A stretch of DNA of 64,000 nucleotides from a virus, in IMG/VR virus record IMGVR_UViG_3300021197_000864, positions 1 to 64,000 of that record; one strand, given 5' to 3'. Every line of letters begins with the position of its first letter. Position 1 is the stretch's first letter. The translations under genes and the position numbers were made by a program. Below the pieces are notes generated by a model that did no database searches, was not told the DNA's origin, and saw only the letters and a program-made list of their open reading frames with translations. Shown here piece by piece: positions 41,160 to 49,745 of this stretch.

Positions 41160-42145
41160 AGCGGGCTATCCTACAATACTTTAGGGTGTTACAAAAAGGG
41201 TTTAATCCAAATTAAAAAAGTAAAAAGATATAGTGGATGAGTGCTGTCAAGCATAAAAGTCGCTTGATGCTAATTCTAGATTAGCAAAGTAATTCAATAT
41301 AGAGTAGTAGGTTATCACAAGTATTATGCTTGTAATAGTCGGTCAGGTTTGTGTGAAAGCACTTGCTTTACTTGAAAGTTGTCATATTACCAAAACTTGT
41401 AAAACTAATATGTCTGTAATCTCAAACAGATAATCAGTAAGAATTGTTTCCGCTAGAGACAATGGTCTGCTGATGACTTACCCACGTGGTGACGGCATAG
41501 AACGGTTACTTTCCCTTTAACACTCAATAGTCAATGAAGACTTTAAAATAAAAATACTCTAGATTCGGTTTAGGGTAGAGGTTTATGCAGTAATTAGTTC
41601 AAAACATTGGTCGAGTCCATGTGTTTTTTATTGTAGTGACATGCTATTTGCATCTTGTGAACTCCCTCTACCCTCCGAATACTAATTACACTCAAACAAT
41701 TCTTGTCTTACTACCTTCGGGACTAGAACACAAGAATCATTATGAGTAGAGTTTACTGAAATAAAAAAGACAAATCGAGGTGGATTAGATTTCCACCCAA
41801 AGCAGTGATTAAATGACCTGCCCAATCTTGAAGTTTTGTTGATGCATTAATTTTCGAGTATCAGTAATGTGGTTTTCACCCATGTCTTTCTCTACTATTC
41901 ACACTCACGACTACTTATGTAGTTCACAATTAAGGTTTTATCTTAATAATAAAATCTTCTAGTTTCTCTTGCTTAGGGGTATATCATTCTTTTATGTGGT
42001 GTTTTGGAATGATAAGTGCGTCATGCGACCTCAGTTTATTAGAACTAGAAGATTTTCCCTTAGTTGAGAGTCGGGTTTGTCAGTTAATACATCGCGGGTA
42101 ACTGAGCAAGAGCCAAAAGATGTTCCCGACTAATCACATTCCAAT
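41160..42145 (+). ncRNA. Candidate large ornate structured noncoding RNA (about 0.95 kb)
   Basis: No gene-length frame on either strand. Perfect helices abound: 41269/41280 (GCTAAT), 41443/41456 (8 bp, loop CGCTA), 41563-41581 with 41665-41680 (6+10 bp), 41590-41598 with 41681-41689 (9 bp, pseudoknotted with the last), 41699/41730 (8 bp around a C-UUCG-G loop), 41779/41792 (6 bp), 41929/41942 (6 bp), 41951-41964 with 42043-42056 (14 bp), 41982/42007 (8 bp), 42069/42125 (7 bp), 42080/42099 (7 bp). G-U pairs in the 41443 and 41411 hairpins favour the plus strand. No known class was recognised; ends and promoter are uncertain. Confidence 0.6.
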
Positions 42146-42160
42146 ATGGAGATAATTAAA

Positions 42161-42403
42161 ATGAAGATAGACTTAAGCGAAACAAAACCTGTATATGAAT
42201 TACACATTTGGTATGAATTAACACAATCACCATTAGGTGAGTTTGATGACTTTGAAAAGTTTGATGATAAAGACAAGGCGTTAGAAGCATATCACAAATT
42301 AGATTGTGCTTACAAGGTACTCATAGAGTATGCAGGTGATGATGGTGATGTGTTGTTGGAATACAGCCACTACACTGATGATGGTAGGGGTGATGACAAA
42401 TGA
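42161..42403 (+). CDS. Small acidic protein, unknown
   Basis: The start is taken at ATG 42161, with GGAGATAATTAAA upstream; that site would be the start codon region of a longer frame at 42146. 80 residues, acidic, ending GRGDDK. First gene after the structured RNA segment and coupled to the next (ATGA). No family recognised. Confidence 0.55.
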   Translation: MKIDLSETKPVYELHIWYELTQSPLGEFDDFEKFDDKDKALEAYHKLDCAYKVLIEYAGDDGDVLLEYSHYTDDGRGDDK

Positions 42404-42948
42404 ATATATTTATACTAAGTAACACACCAAAAGAATGCGCTAAACAGATGTTAGATAAGCACGTAGTTAAAATGCCAACAGAAAGTATGCAGATGATTTC
42501 AACGATTTTACATCATCATGGTATAGATTCACCTTACAAACCTGTAATGTTAAATCACCCTTGTACTATTTGGGCTAGAAAAAGTAGACAAAACTTTAGT
42601 TTTCTTTGGGAACATTGCTTTGAATTGTGCAAAGAATATACAAAGCGTTATGGAAAAGTACACAAAGTCGAAGAAACTTTACAAGAGTATGCAAGTAAAA
42701 TTGCAGAAATGTACATTTTGTTACCTGATACTGGACTAACACCGTTTGCTCAAGCAATGCCTGACAAATACAAAAATGAAGATGCAGTGAAAGCATATCG
42801 TGAATACTATCTAAACGAGAAATATACTTTCGCTACATGGAAAACACAAGAGCCTGATTGGTGGCCTGATAACCATTACAACAATATGATAGACTTAAGA
42901 AAGAAACAGTTTCAAGATAAAATGAGGAGAAATAAATATGCCATATAA
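42400..42948 (+). CDS. Phage-type protein resembling pyrimidine dimer glycosylase family
   Basis: A 182-residue protein with blocks CAKQMLDKHVVKMPTESMQM, NHPCTIWARKS, CKEYTKRYGKVHK, and AMPDKYK...YREYY...FATWK. This pattern is common in tailed phages and is often annotated with the T4 endonuclease V (pyrimidine dimer glycosylase) family. The conserved His and acidic residues fit a small nucleic-acid enzyme. Family recognised by pattern; activity not shown. Confidence 0.6.
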   Translation: MNIFILSNTPKECAKQMLDKHVVKMPTESMQMISTILHHHGIDSPYKPVMLNHPCTIWARKSRQNFSFLWEHCFELCKEYTKRYGKVHKVEETLQEYASKIAEMYILLPDTGLTPFAQAMPDKYKNEDAVKAYREYYLNEKYTFATWKTQEPDWWPDNHYNNMIDLRKKQFQDKMRRNKYAI

Positions 42949-43471
42949 TAATTGCCAAAAAATAATGGAAGACGGACACAGATGTAATAAACAGTTTAGA
43001 GTACCTTCACATAAATGGAAGATGAAATTCTGTCCTGAGTGTGAAACTAATCCTAAACATAAAGGGAATAGGATGAATGCCTTAGCAAACGAATTACAGA
43101 TTAAAGATTATCTTAGAGCATTAATGAAAGAATATCCTAGTGTTAAAGATATAGTGCCTAGTCAAACTCAAATAGATGAAATACGCAAAGTGTTGAAGAG
43201 TTTTAGTGATGAATTAGATAGAATGAGACTCACAAAAGGAGAAATTGATAGAGGACTTAGGGCTAATAAAACACATCTATCTAAAAAAATAAATGAATAT
43301 AGTAATATAATCAATGAAGAATTGAATGTTGCTCGAAGTGAATTAAAGGAATTAACTAAACCTGAATCGGAAAAGTTACAGAGACAAATGCTCACACTAA
43401 GTAATAGACTTACTAAGTTAGAGAAAAGGCTAAAAGTAATAGAAGATGATTGGAGTGATGTTGATTGTTGA
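42938..43471 (+). CDS. Zinc-finger and coiled-coil protein
   Basis: A 177-residue protein. The first 36 residues hold C6, C16, C32 and C35 (CPEC), a likely zinc site with basic residues; the rest is a long coiled coil with many Arg, Lys and Glu. It overlaps the previous gene by 11 bases. Possibly nucleic-acid binding. No family recognised. Confidence 0.6.
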   Translation: MPYNNCQKIMEDGHRCNKQFRVPSHKWKMKFCPECETNPKHKGNRMNALANELQIKDYLRALMKEYPSVKDIVPSQTQIDEIRKVLKSFSDELDRMRLTKGEIDRGLRANKTHLSKKINEYSNIINEELNVARSELKELTKPESEKLQRQMLTLSNRLTKLEKRLKVIEDDWSDVDC

Positions 43472-43599
43472 AGTGTAGTGAATGTCATGACACTGGGATG
43501 GTAGTTAAACAAGACGCAACAGGTGAAATGGATGTTGAAATGTGTATTTGTAAATCACATGCGTATAAGGATTGGTTGATTAAATATGGACTTAAATGA
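43468..43599 (+). CDS. 43-residue zinc-ribbon protein
   Basis: TTG start at 43468 overlaps the upstream stop (TTGA). CSECHDTG at the start and CIC further on give four Cys. The end overlaps the next gene. One of a run of tiny zinc-ribbon genes. Confidence 0.5.
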   Translation: MKCSECHDTGMVVKQDATGEMDVEMCICKSHAYKDWLIKYGLK

Positions 43600-43819
43600 T
43601 ATTAAGAATTTTGAAATGATGAAGCATCATTTTAATCAGATGATAGAGTTCTATGAGAAGATGCCACCATTGGTAAGTAATATCCATAGAACGATAATTG
43701 AAGATTCATTGACTTCAATAGCAGCCGTTATGGAAGGAGTAACAGCACAGTTATTAGAAATAATTGATGATGATTCAGTAATAGTAGATGTGAAGAATAT
43801 GATGGAGGATGAATTATAA
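43586..43819 (+). CDS. Helical small protein
   Basis: A 77-residue helical protein (HHFNQMIEFYEKM, then SIAAVMEGVTAQLLEII) that may dimerise. It overlaps its neighbours by a few bases on both sides. Unknown function. Confidence 0.5.
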   Translation: MDLNDIKNFEMMKHHFNQMIEFYEKMPPLVSNIHRTIIEDSLTSIAAVMEGVTAQLLEIIDDDSVIVDVKNMMEDEL

Positions 43820-43884
43820 TGGAGTTCTTTTTAATCATGTTAGTAATATTTATTAGTTTACGTTTATTGGGGTTTAAGATATGA
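43819..43884 (+). CDS. 21-residue membrane peptide
   Basis: ATG at 43819 overlaps the previous stop, and the stop overlaps the next ATG. A nearly all-hydrophobic peptide (FFLIMLVIFISL, then RLLGFKI) that would span a membrane once. The double coupling suggests it is real. Confidence 0.42.
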   Translation: MEFFLIMLVIFISLRLLGFKI

Positions 43885-43994
43885 CTATTAGAGTTAGAAG
43901 ATGTAAGATTTGTGGTAAAAACCACCGCATCAAAGACCAATATGCTAGTAGGATTTGTGAAGAATGCTACCAAAAAAAAGAAGGAGAAGAATGA
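43881..43994 (+). CDS. 37-residue zinc-ribbon protein
   Basis: Coupled to both neighbours by ATGA overlaps. CKIC and CEEC pairs in a basic context form a minimal zinc ribbon. Function unknown. Confidence 0.5.
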   Translation: MTIRVRRCKICGKNHRIKDQYASRICEECYQKKEGEE

Positions 43995-44134
43995 ATATGA
44001 AATTATTATGTAAAGGGTGTCTATATGTTATGGAACACCACAAAAGTAAAATTAGCAACAGGTGGCTTTGTACTAGATGTAGCAAGCCGTTTATACCTGA
44101 AGGATATACATCTATAAAAATAGGAGAAAAGTAA
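43991..44134 (+). CDS. 47-residue zinc-ribbon protein
   Basis: Starts in the ATGA overlap with the previous gene. CKGC and CTRC pairs with His and aromatic residues between. AAGGAGAAG upstream is a good ribosome site. Confidence 0.5.
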   Translation: MNMKLLCKGCLYVMEHHKSKISNRWLCTRCSKPFIPEGYTSIKIGEK

Positions 44135-44135
44135 A

Positions 44136-44327
44136 ATGAAAACAACAATGAAAACAACAACAGGTGAAACGACAATAGATTGGTCAGAAGTTTGTGCAGT
44201 AACAGTCTGCCGAGTTTGGTCAACTGAATTTGAGATGATGCTAGAAGAATATCATGTGCATCTTAAATCAGGCACGATTTTTGTAACACAAGATGCAAAG
44301 ATTAAATCCGTAGGGTGGTGGGCTTAG
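44136..44327 (+). CDS. Small beta-rich protein
   Basis: 63 residues behind GGAGAAAAGTAAA. Thr-rich start, then beta strands (EEYHVHLKSGTIFVTQD). No family recognised. Confidence 0.5.
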   Translation: MKTTMKTTTGETTIDWSEVCAVTVCRVWSTEFEMMLEEYHVHLKSGTIFVTQDAKIKSVGWWA

Positions 44328-44582
44328 ATGAATACATTTCAAATGGAAATAGAAACTAAATTAATTAATGATATTGATTTACCACCATTGATTGTCAAGA
44401 TGGATGAAAATGATTATCCTAAGATATTAATTAATACAGCACACAAGACTTGGTTGATGTTATATCGTAAAGAAATAGCAGGATGTGCAGAACATTTATT
44501 TAAACAATTAGATAGAGTTCTTACAGCGCACCTACAAGAAATGCGCTCATTTGAGAAAATGGAAGATGAGCAAAATGACTGA
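44328..44582 (+). CDS. Small protein, unknown
   Basis: 84 residues starting directly after the previous stop. Mixed strand/helix, with a Cys in GCAEHLFKQLDRV and an acidic end. It overlaps the next gene. No family recognised. Confidence 0.5.
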   Translation: MNTFQMEIETKLINDIDLPPLIVKMDENDYPKILINTAHKTWLMLYRKEIAGCAEHLFKQLDRVLTAHLQEMRSFEKMEDEQND

Positions 44583-45147
44583 TGATAGTTTTCTTCTAGA
44601 GTTAAAAGAAGGGGCGACTGAAAAAGGTAAACTGAATATTAGATTATTGATGAACACTTACTATCTATCAATCAGAGCAGGATTAAGTGATGCTTTGTGT
44701 TTGACTTGTCATGACCCTATTGATATAAATCAAATTTTAGGTAGTGGTCAAAAGTATAATTTGTTTTGTTCACTTACGTGTAGAAAAGAAATGTATGATA
44801 GTCGAAAACCACAGTTCCCTCCGACAACAAAACATTGTGAAAATTGTGGAGTTCCTTTTACGGTGCATAGTGCAAAAATGCTAGGGGTAAGAAAATATTG
44901 TAGAGAACAATGTCAAGTTGAATCAAAGAACAAAAGAAAATTAATTAAGAGAATAGATGACATACAGAATTTCAATGCTCTTAAAAATAGATTAGAAAGA
45001 AACATAGCATCATTCAAAAAAGGTAAAGGTGTTGAATGTTTGGAGTGTGGGAAATTGTTTATTGGTAAGTCAAGTAAGAAGTTTTGTTCAGACCAACCTT
45101 GTGGTCAAACATATAGAAGAAGACAAAAGAAAAACGGAATGAGATAA
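44575..45147 (+). CDS. Triple zinc-ribbon protein
   Basis: The start is taken at ATG 44575, which overlaps the previous stop. About 190 residues with three Cys sets: CLTC...CSLTC (about 42-69), CENC...CREQC (about 86-112) and CLEC...C...C (about 155-175), each with an FC or YC second half as in FCS/MYM-like fingers, and a basic end. Probably a DNA- or protein-binding regulator. Confidence 0.6.
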   Translation: MTDDSFLLELKEGATEKGKLNIRLLMNTYYLSIRAGLSDALCLTCHDPIDINQILGSGQKYNLFCSLTCRKEMYDSRKPQFPPTTKHCENCGVPFTVHSAKMLGVRKYCREQCQVESKNKRKLIKRIDDIQNFNALKNRLERNIASFKKGKGVECLECGKLFIGKSSKKFCSDQPCGQTYRRRQKKNGMR

Positions 45148-45148
45148 A

Positions 45149-46324
45149 ATGATAGAAGAAGAATACAAATATAAAAGAGAATTAGGTGAAGGAAAGTGGG
45201 ACAAGATTCTGAAAAGAAAGATGGTAGAACTATCCGTTGCTGATAATTATGATGAAGCAAAGCATGAATGGATAGCAACAGGTGAATGTTGGTGGAGTGG
45301 ATTAAGTGAGATGCCTGAATGGGTTACAACTCACCCACGCAAATGTTTATGTTCACACAATATTGTATATCATTTTGAGATATTAAATACTGAAAATGGT
45401 ATACGAGAGTGTGTAGGTTCAGACCATATTAATTCATACTTAATCTTGAGAGCAATTGCAGAAGATACTGGATTAGATATTGACTCAATATCAGAAGATA
45501 TGATTGAGAAATGGATTAATGTTAGAGTCGAATCTATGAAGAAAACTGCGTGGTGGCATACTAATGGTGATACATTTACAACAATGTTTGACCATGTTAA
45601 AGATTTAGATATGAGAGTGAATGTTCGTAAAGTAGGTAAATACTATAATCATGAATATAAACAGTATTTTGATAATACTAAGATTCGTAAATCTAGTAAG
45701 GGTACTTATGGCGCACCAACATATAAGATGGCTAGTATCGTTTGGAGATGGAATAGTCCTGAAAATCCAAAGAGACAGATTTTAACAAGAGGTTATCCAA
45801 CTGAGAAGTTGATGAATGATTTAACATTGTTTTATGCTATGTTTGAAATGCATCAGACATTAACAGAGAATGAGGATAAGAAACTTGCTGAAAGACTTCT
45901 TGAGGTTCAAAAAGAGAAGGATGACTTAATATCAAGAAGACAAAGATATATGGAAATAGAGAGAAATAAAATGATTGCTTCTAATATTGAAGAGAATCAA
46001 AATGATTCAGAATTTGAGGACAAATGTAACTATTATGGTATCAGAATGTTTTCAGAATTAGATGGTATTAATGATTGGGAACGTAAGTTCTTAAGTAGTA
46101 TTAAGGATTGGATTATGTCGGGCAAAGAACCTACTGAGGCACAACGCCAATCACTAGTAAAAATTCTAAACAGAGACAATGGAGATGTTCAAATGGCAAC
46201 AGAAAAACAATGTAGTTATTTGAGGAACTTAGGCTATGAAGGAGACTTTGCAAGCCTAAGTAAACACGATGCATCAGCAGCCATTTCAACTCTGTTAGAA
46301 GAAAGGAGGAAAGGATATGAGTAA
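45149..46324 (+). CDS. Unknown 391-residue protein with CSH/VGSDHI zinc-like site
   Basis: HPRKCLCSHNIVYHF followed by CVGSDHI (about 60-90) looks like a metal site seen in several phage proteins. A coiled middle part follows, and the last 45 residues (EKQCSYLRNLGYEGDFASLS) resemble a small helical domain often found at the end of phage replication and repair proteins. The function cannot be fixed; a DNA-related role is likely. Confidence 0.55.
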   Translation: MIEEEYKYKRELGEGKWDKILKRKMVELSVADNYDEAKHEWIATGECWWSGLSEMPEWVTTHPRKCLCSHNIVYHFEILNTENGIRECVGSDHINSYLILRAIAEDTGLDIDSISEDMIEKWINVRVESMKKTAWWHTNGDTFTTMFDHVKDLDMRVNVRKVGKYYNHEYKQYFDNTKIRKSSKGTYGAPTYKMASIVWRWNSPENPKRQILTRGYPTEKLMNDLTLFYAMFEMHQTLTENEDKKLAERLLEVQKEKDDLISRRQRYMEIERNKMIASNIEENQNDSEFEDKCNYYGIRMFSELDGINDWERKFLSSIKDWIMSGKEPTEAQRQSLVKILNRDNGDVQMATEKQCSYLRNLGYEGDFASLSKHDASAAISTLLEERRKGYE

Positions 46325-46406
46325 GATAGGAGCATTGGCGAGATTTGCAGTAGGCGTAGTAGTGGTATCAACATTATGGCCTATTGGATTATTCGGAGAT
46401 GAGTAA
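46317..46406 (+). CDS. 29-residue membrane peptide
   Basis: ATG at 46317 behind a very strong GGAGGAAAG site. The hydrophobic core (LARFAVGVVVVSTLWPIGLF) would span a membrane once; the end is acidic. Its own end carries the GGAG site of the next gene. Confidence 0.5.
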   Translation: MSKIGALARFAVGVVVVSTLWPIGLFGDE

Positions 46407-46407
46407 A

Positions 46408-46617
46408 ATGAGTAAAAAGAAAAGTGTAAAAACAGAAGAAGCAGAACCAGTGAACGCAGAACCAACTGTTGAGGATTATATTGCCGAGATAAATAAGGCA
46501 CAAAATATAATCAATCAACTAGTTGCAGATTTGAACAACCATAAGGCATTATGTGTTCAATATGAAAATACAATAAACGCTTTAACAGGCCGTTTATTAG
46601 AGGGAAGGTCGCAATAA
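46408..46617 (+). CDS. Short coiled-coil protein
   Basis: The start is taken at ATG 46408, with GGAGATGAGTAAA upstream. 69 residues: a charged Lys/Glu-rich start, then a helix (AEINKAQNIINQLVADLNN). No family recognised. Confidence 0.5.
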   Translation: MSKKKSVKTEEAEPVNAEPTVEDYIAEINKAQNIINQLVADLNNHKALCVQYENTINALTGRLLEGRSQ

Positions 46618-46664
46618 TTATAGACCTATAAAAATGTAGAGAAAAATACAAGGAAAGTGAAAAT

Positions 46665-46874
46665 ATGAAATTAACAATAGCAAATGAAACCGGACATACG
46701 GTAATGGAAAATATGACAGTAGATGATATGCTTGACCAAATACAAGACCATCCAACACATTGGATATATCTTGATGGGATTCAAGTACCTAAAGAAACAA
46801 TTACAGCAACAGACTGGGACTCAGTAGCAGATGTACTGCTAATGCCCGGTATGCAGGGTGGAGGCAACCAATAA
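46665..46874 (+). CDS. Ubiquitin-like beta-grasp protein ending LMPGMQGGGNQ
   Basis: 69 residues behind AAGGAAAGTG. The pattern is that of a ubiquitin/ThiS/MoaD-like fold: strand KLTIANETG, strand HTVMENM, helix TVDDMLDQIQDH, strand HWIYLDGIQV, strand VADVLLMPGM, then GGG at 65-67 with two extra residues. Removing the last two or three residues would expose a Gly-Gly end, a job for a JAB protease. An E1-like protein (52104) and a JAB protein (53571) are encoded downstream on the same strand. Recognised by pattern, not by search. Confidence 0.6.
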   Translation: MKLTIANETGHTVMENMTVDDMLDQIQDHPTHWIYLDGIQVPKETITATDWDSVADVLLMPGMQGGGNQ

Positions 46875-46951
46875 ATACCATTTAGGTATTTATGTCTCTA
46901 CAATTGAGGTGGCAGCATTCCCTCACAATTTGCTGCCCCTCATACCTTTTT
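46872..46951 (+). promoter_or_regulatory. Tandem hairpins between the ubiquitin-like gene and the reductase operon
   Basis: TAAATACC/GGTATTTA (46872-46879 with 46885-46892) starts at the stop codon. GAGG-T-GGCAGC pairs with GCTGCC-CCTC (46906-46916 with 46932-46941), ten pairs with one bulge and a 15-nt loop, followed by TTTTT at 46947. It could be a terminator, a processing signal or a leader controlling the reductase genes. No cobalamin-riboswitch consensus was recognised. Confidence 0.45.
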
Positions 46952-46965
46952 AGGAGAGGAATCCT

Positions 46966-47346
46966 ATGTTATGCGATTATGCGAATATATTACCGACTGG
47001 AATATTACCAGTCTTTTTGAAATCACAAGGTTGGCTTTACCGTGATAGTAAAAAATATGAAGATTATACTTTAATGAAGCCCGACTTTTACCCTGTTGGA
47101 TATGTTCTAGCAGTGAGTATGAAAGCAGTTATTATTTGTGATGGGGAAACCTTGATTGAATATAACAATAAACAATATAAAGATGTAGATGATTTAATTT
47201 CAGAATATGGAATTGATGTAATTTCTACCTTCCCATCTTGGAACTTTTTGGTCGAGAGAGAATGGGTCGTAAAGAAGAATGGTGAATATGTTCATTCATT
47301 CTCTTCATTTGACCAAATAGTAGAAAGAAAAAAATTAAGGTGTTAA
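46966..47346 (+). CDS. Unknown protein upstream of ribonucleotide reductase
   Basis: 126 residues behind TAGGAGAGGAATCCT. Alpha/beta, aromatic-rich, with CDGETLIEYNNKQY in the middle. It overlaps or abuts the reductase gene, so it is co-expressed; a link to nucleotide metabolism is only a guess. Confidence 0.5.
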   Translation: MLCDYANILPTGILPVFLKSQGWLYRDSKKYEDYTLMKPDFYPVGYVLAVSMKAVIICDGETLIEYNNKQYKDVDDLISEYGIDVISTFPSWNFLVEREWVVKKNGEYVHSFSSFDQIVERKKLRC

Positions 47347-47348
47347 AG

Positions 47349-49232
47349 ATGAAAGAAATGGAACTACAAAATAAAGTGCTATCAGAGTTTAATGTATTTA
47401 CGAAGTATGCTAAATATAGAGCAGATGATAATAGAAGAGAAACGTGGGATGAGATTTGTGAAAGAAACAAACAAATGCATCTTAAAAAATATATTAATAG
47501 AGGTAATCCTCAATTGATTGAAGAGATAGAAAATGTATATGAGAACTTTGTTAAACCTAGAAAGGTAGTTCCATCAATGAGGTCTTTTCAATTTGCAGGT
47601 AAACCCGTAGAACTATCACCTAATAGATTATACAATTGTGCATATATGCCAATAGATTCTTTAGAGTGTTTTTCTGAGTCTATGTTTTTGTTATTAGGTG
47701 GAACAGGTGTAGGGTATTCCGTACAACGTCATCATGTAGAACAACTACCAACTATCAGAAAACCCAATCCTGATAAGTTTAGAAGAATATTAATTAATGA
47801 TTCTATTGAAGGTTGGGCTGATGCAATTAAAGTTCTTTTTGAATCATACTTTGGTATGAGAACATCTTCTCCTAATTTTGATTATGATGATATTAGACCT
47901 AAAGGTGCGCCACTAAAAACTAGTGGTGGAAAAGCACCCGGTCCAGCACCACTAAAAATAGCATTAGTTAAAATTGAAACAATGTTATTACAAAAAGAAG
48001 AAGGTACACAACTAACTCCTTTAGAGTGCCATGATATATTATGTCATATTGCTCATGCAGTTTTATCGGGTGGTATTAGACGAGCAGCATTAATATCTTT
48101 ATTTAGTGCTGATGATAATGAAATGATTAATTGTAAAGCAGGTAAGTGGTATGAACAGAATCCACAAAGAGGTAGAGCAAATAACTCAGCATTCTTACTT
48201 AGACATAGAATAGAAAAAGGATTCTTTGAAGATTTATGGGAAAGAATTAGATTATCTAACTCAGGAGAACCGGGAATATATTTCTCCCATGATAAAGATT
48301 GGGGAACAAATCCTTGCTGCGAGATTGCTTTACGCCCATATCAGTTCTGTAACTTGTCAGAGTGTAATGTTTCTGATGTTTTATCTCAAGAAGATTTAGA
48401 AGAGAGAGTAAAAGCAGCCGCTTTCTTAGGAACTTTACAAGCAGGTTATACAGATTTCCACTATTTACGGGAAGTTTGGCAGAAAACTACTGAAAAAGAT
48501 GCACTTTTAGGTGTGTCTATGACGGGAATAGGTAGTAATAAAGTAACTTTATTAGATATTGAACAAGCAGCAATCGTTGCAAAGAATGAAAATGAAAGAG
48601 TTGCTGAATTACTTGGGATAAATAAAGCAGCAAGAGTTACTTGTGTTAAACCATCAGGAACGGCTAGTTGTGTATTAGGTACTTCATCAGGTATTCATCC
48701 TTGGTATGCTCCATTCTATAATAGAAGAGTTAGAGTAAACAAAGTAGAACCTGTATATCAATATCTATTAGATAGAGTACCTGATTTAATAGAAGATGAT
48801 TACTTTAGTGCTACTGAAGCAGTATTCTCTATACCACAAAAAGCACCTAAAGGTGATGTAATAACTAGACATGAGTCTGCAATTAATATGTTAGAACGTG
48901 TAAAGCGTTTTTCTGTTGGTTGGGTTCAACGTGGTCATAGGGATGGATTGAATACTCATAATGTATCTGCAACTGTTCAAATTCGTGAAGATGAATGGGA
49001 AGATGTAGGTGCATGGATGTGGTTAAATAGACATTATTACAATGGTCTAGCAGTTTTACCATATGATAATGGTTCTTATAAACAAGCACCATTTGAAGAA
49101 ATAACAGAAGAAGAATATAATAGTATGAGGTCTAAACTATATGATTTAGACTTTACACAAGTAATAGAATTAGATGACAATACCGATTTACAAGGAGAAA
49201 TTGCTTGTGCAGGTGGAGTTTGTGAAATATGA
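47349..49232 (+). CDS. nrdJ: Class II (adenosylcobalamin-dependent) ribonucleotide reductase
   Basis: The start is taken at ATG 47349, behind AAGGTG. About 627 residues. Signatures: NRLYNCAYMPID, GGTGVGYSVQ, NPCCEIALRPYQFCNLSECN with the active-site Cys and CxE, CVKPSGTASCVLGTSSGIHP, and a redox Cys pair at the end (CAGGVC). It has no companion small subunit nearby, in line with a B12-dependent enzyme. It makes deoxynucleotides for viral DNA and would depend on host cobalamin. Confidence 0.88.
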   Translation: MKEMELQNKVLSEFNVFTKYAKYRADDNRRETWDEICERNKQMHLKKYINRGNPQLIEEIENVYENFVKPRKVVPSMRSFQFAGKPVELSPNRLYNCAYMPIDSLECFSESMFLLLGGTGVGYSVQRHHVEQLPTIRKPNPDKFRRILINDSIEGWADAIKVLFESYFGMRTSSPNFDYDDIRPKGAPLKTSGGKAPGPAPLKIALVKIETMLLQKEEGTQLTPLECHDILCHIAHAVLSGGIRRAALISLFSADDNEMINCKAGKWYEQNPQRGRANNSAFLLRHRIEKGFFEDLWERIRLSNSGEPGIYFSHDKDWGTNPCCEIALRPYQFCNLSECNVSDVLSQEDLEERVKAAAFLGTLQAGYTDFHYLREVWQKTTEKDALLGVSMTGIGSNKVTLLDIEQAAIVAKNENERVAELLGINKAARVTCVKPSGTASCVLGTSSGIHPWYAPFYNRRVRVNKVEPVYQYLLDRVPDLIEDDYFSATEAVFSIPQKAPKGDVITRHESAINMLERVKRFSVGWVQRGHRDGLNTHNVSATVQIREDEWEDVGAWMWLNRHYYNGLAVLPYDNGSYKQAPFEEITEEEYNSMRSKLYDLDFTQVIELDDNTDLQGEIACAGGVCEI

Positions 49233-49516
49233 GATATAGGTCAAAACTGAATAGAGAAGAGTTTCTAGAAATAGAACAAGAAATATATGATATGTTTTCT
49301 AATGATACAGTTAAAAACAATGTGCATAAGAGATTCAATCAGTTGAGGGATGGTAATATGACTCCCCTAACATTTATGCATAACTTATTGCGTACAATGA
49401 ATACTATCAACAATATAACGAGGAGTGAAGCCCTCACAAAAATAGTGGAAACACACGAATATAAAAAATATAAAGAGAGGAATATAAATGAAGATAATTT
49501 ACGAGAACATACCTAA
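49229..49516 (+). CDS. Helical small protein after the reductase
   Basis: 95 residues; ATG overlaps the reductase stop (ATGA). Helical and charged. No family recognised. Confidence 0.5.
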   Translation: MRYRSKLNREEFLEIEQEIYDMFSNDTVKNNVHKRFNQLRDGNMTPLTFMHNLLRTMNTINNITRSEALTKIVETHEYKKYKERNINEDNLREHT

Positions 49517-49745
49517 GAGCAAAATAATAAAAGCATATAGAAATAAACTGAAAGAATCAGGACTTTATACCAAACGGTATAATACTTCTGATTGTGTACC
49601 TGCTTTGGTACGGCCTAATGTTATGGGTTCTACAATGAGTTGGGTTGACTTTCGTAGATTACCTAGAGAAATGGTTGCAATGCATTGTTTTATGCAAGGT
49701 CTAACTATTGATGGGGTTCAAACTATTATGGAGGAAGAAGAGTGA
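49488..49745 (+). CDS. Small protein, unknown
   Basis: 85 residues behind AGAGAGGAATATAA, overlapping its neighbour by 29 bases. Mixed helix with one Cys and STMSWVDFRRLPREM. The next gene starts in its stop (GTGA). Unknown. Confidence 0.48.
   Translation: MKIIYENIPKSKIIKAYRNKLKESGLYTKRYNTSDCVPALVRPNVMGSTMSWVDFRRLPREMVAMHCFMQGLTIDGVQTIMEEEE

Noticed and set aside
42099-42131. GAGC...GTTC in the structured segment as a group II intron domain V
   Set aside because: Only four pairs, the wrong length and no AGC/bulge layout of domain V; no intron-encoded protein or exon junction. Group I core words were also not found.
48883-49092. Minus-strand frame opposite the reductase end
   Set aside because: Antisense to conserved reductase motifs; His/Tyr/Leu-rich shadow.
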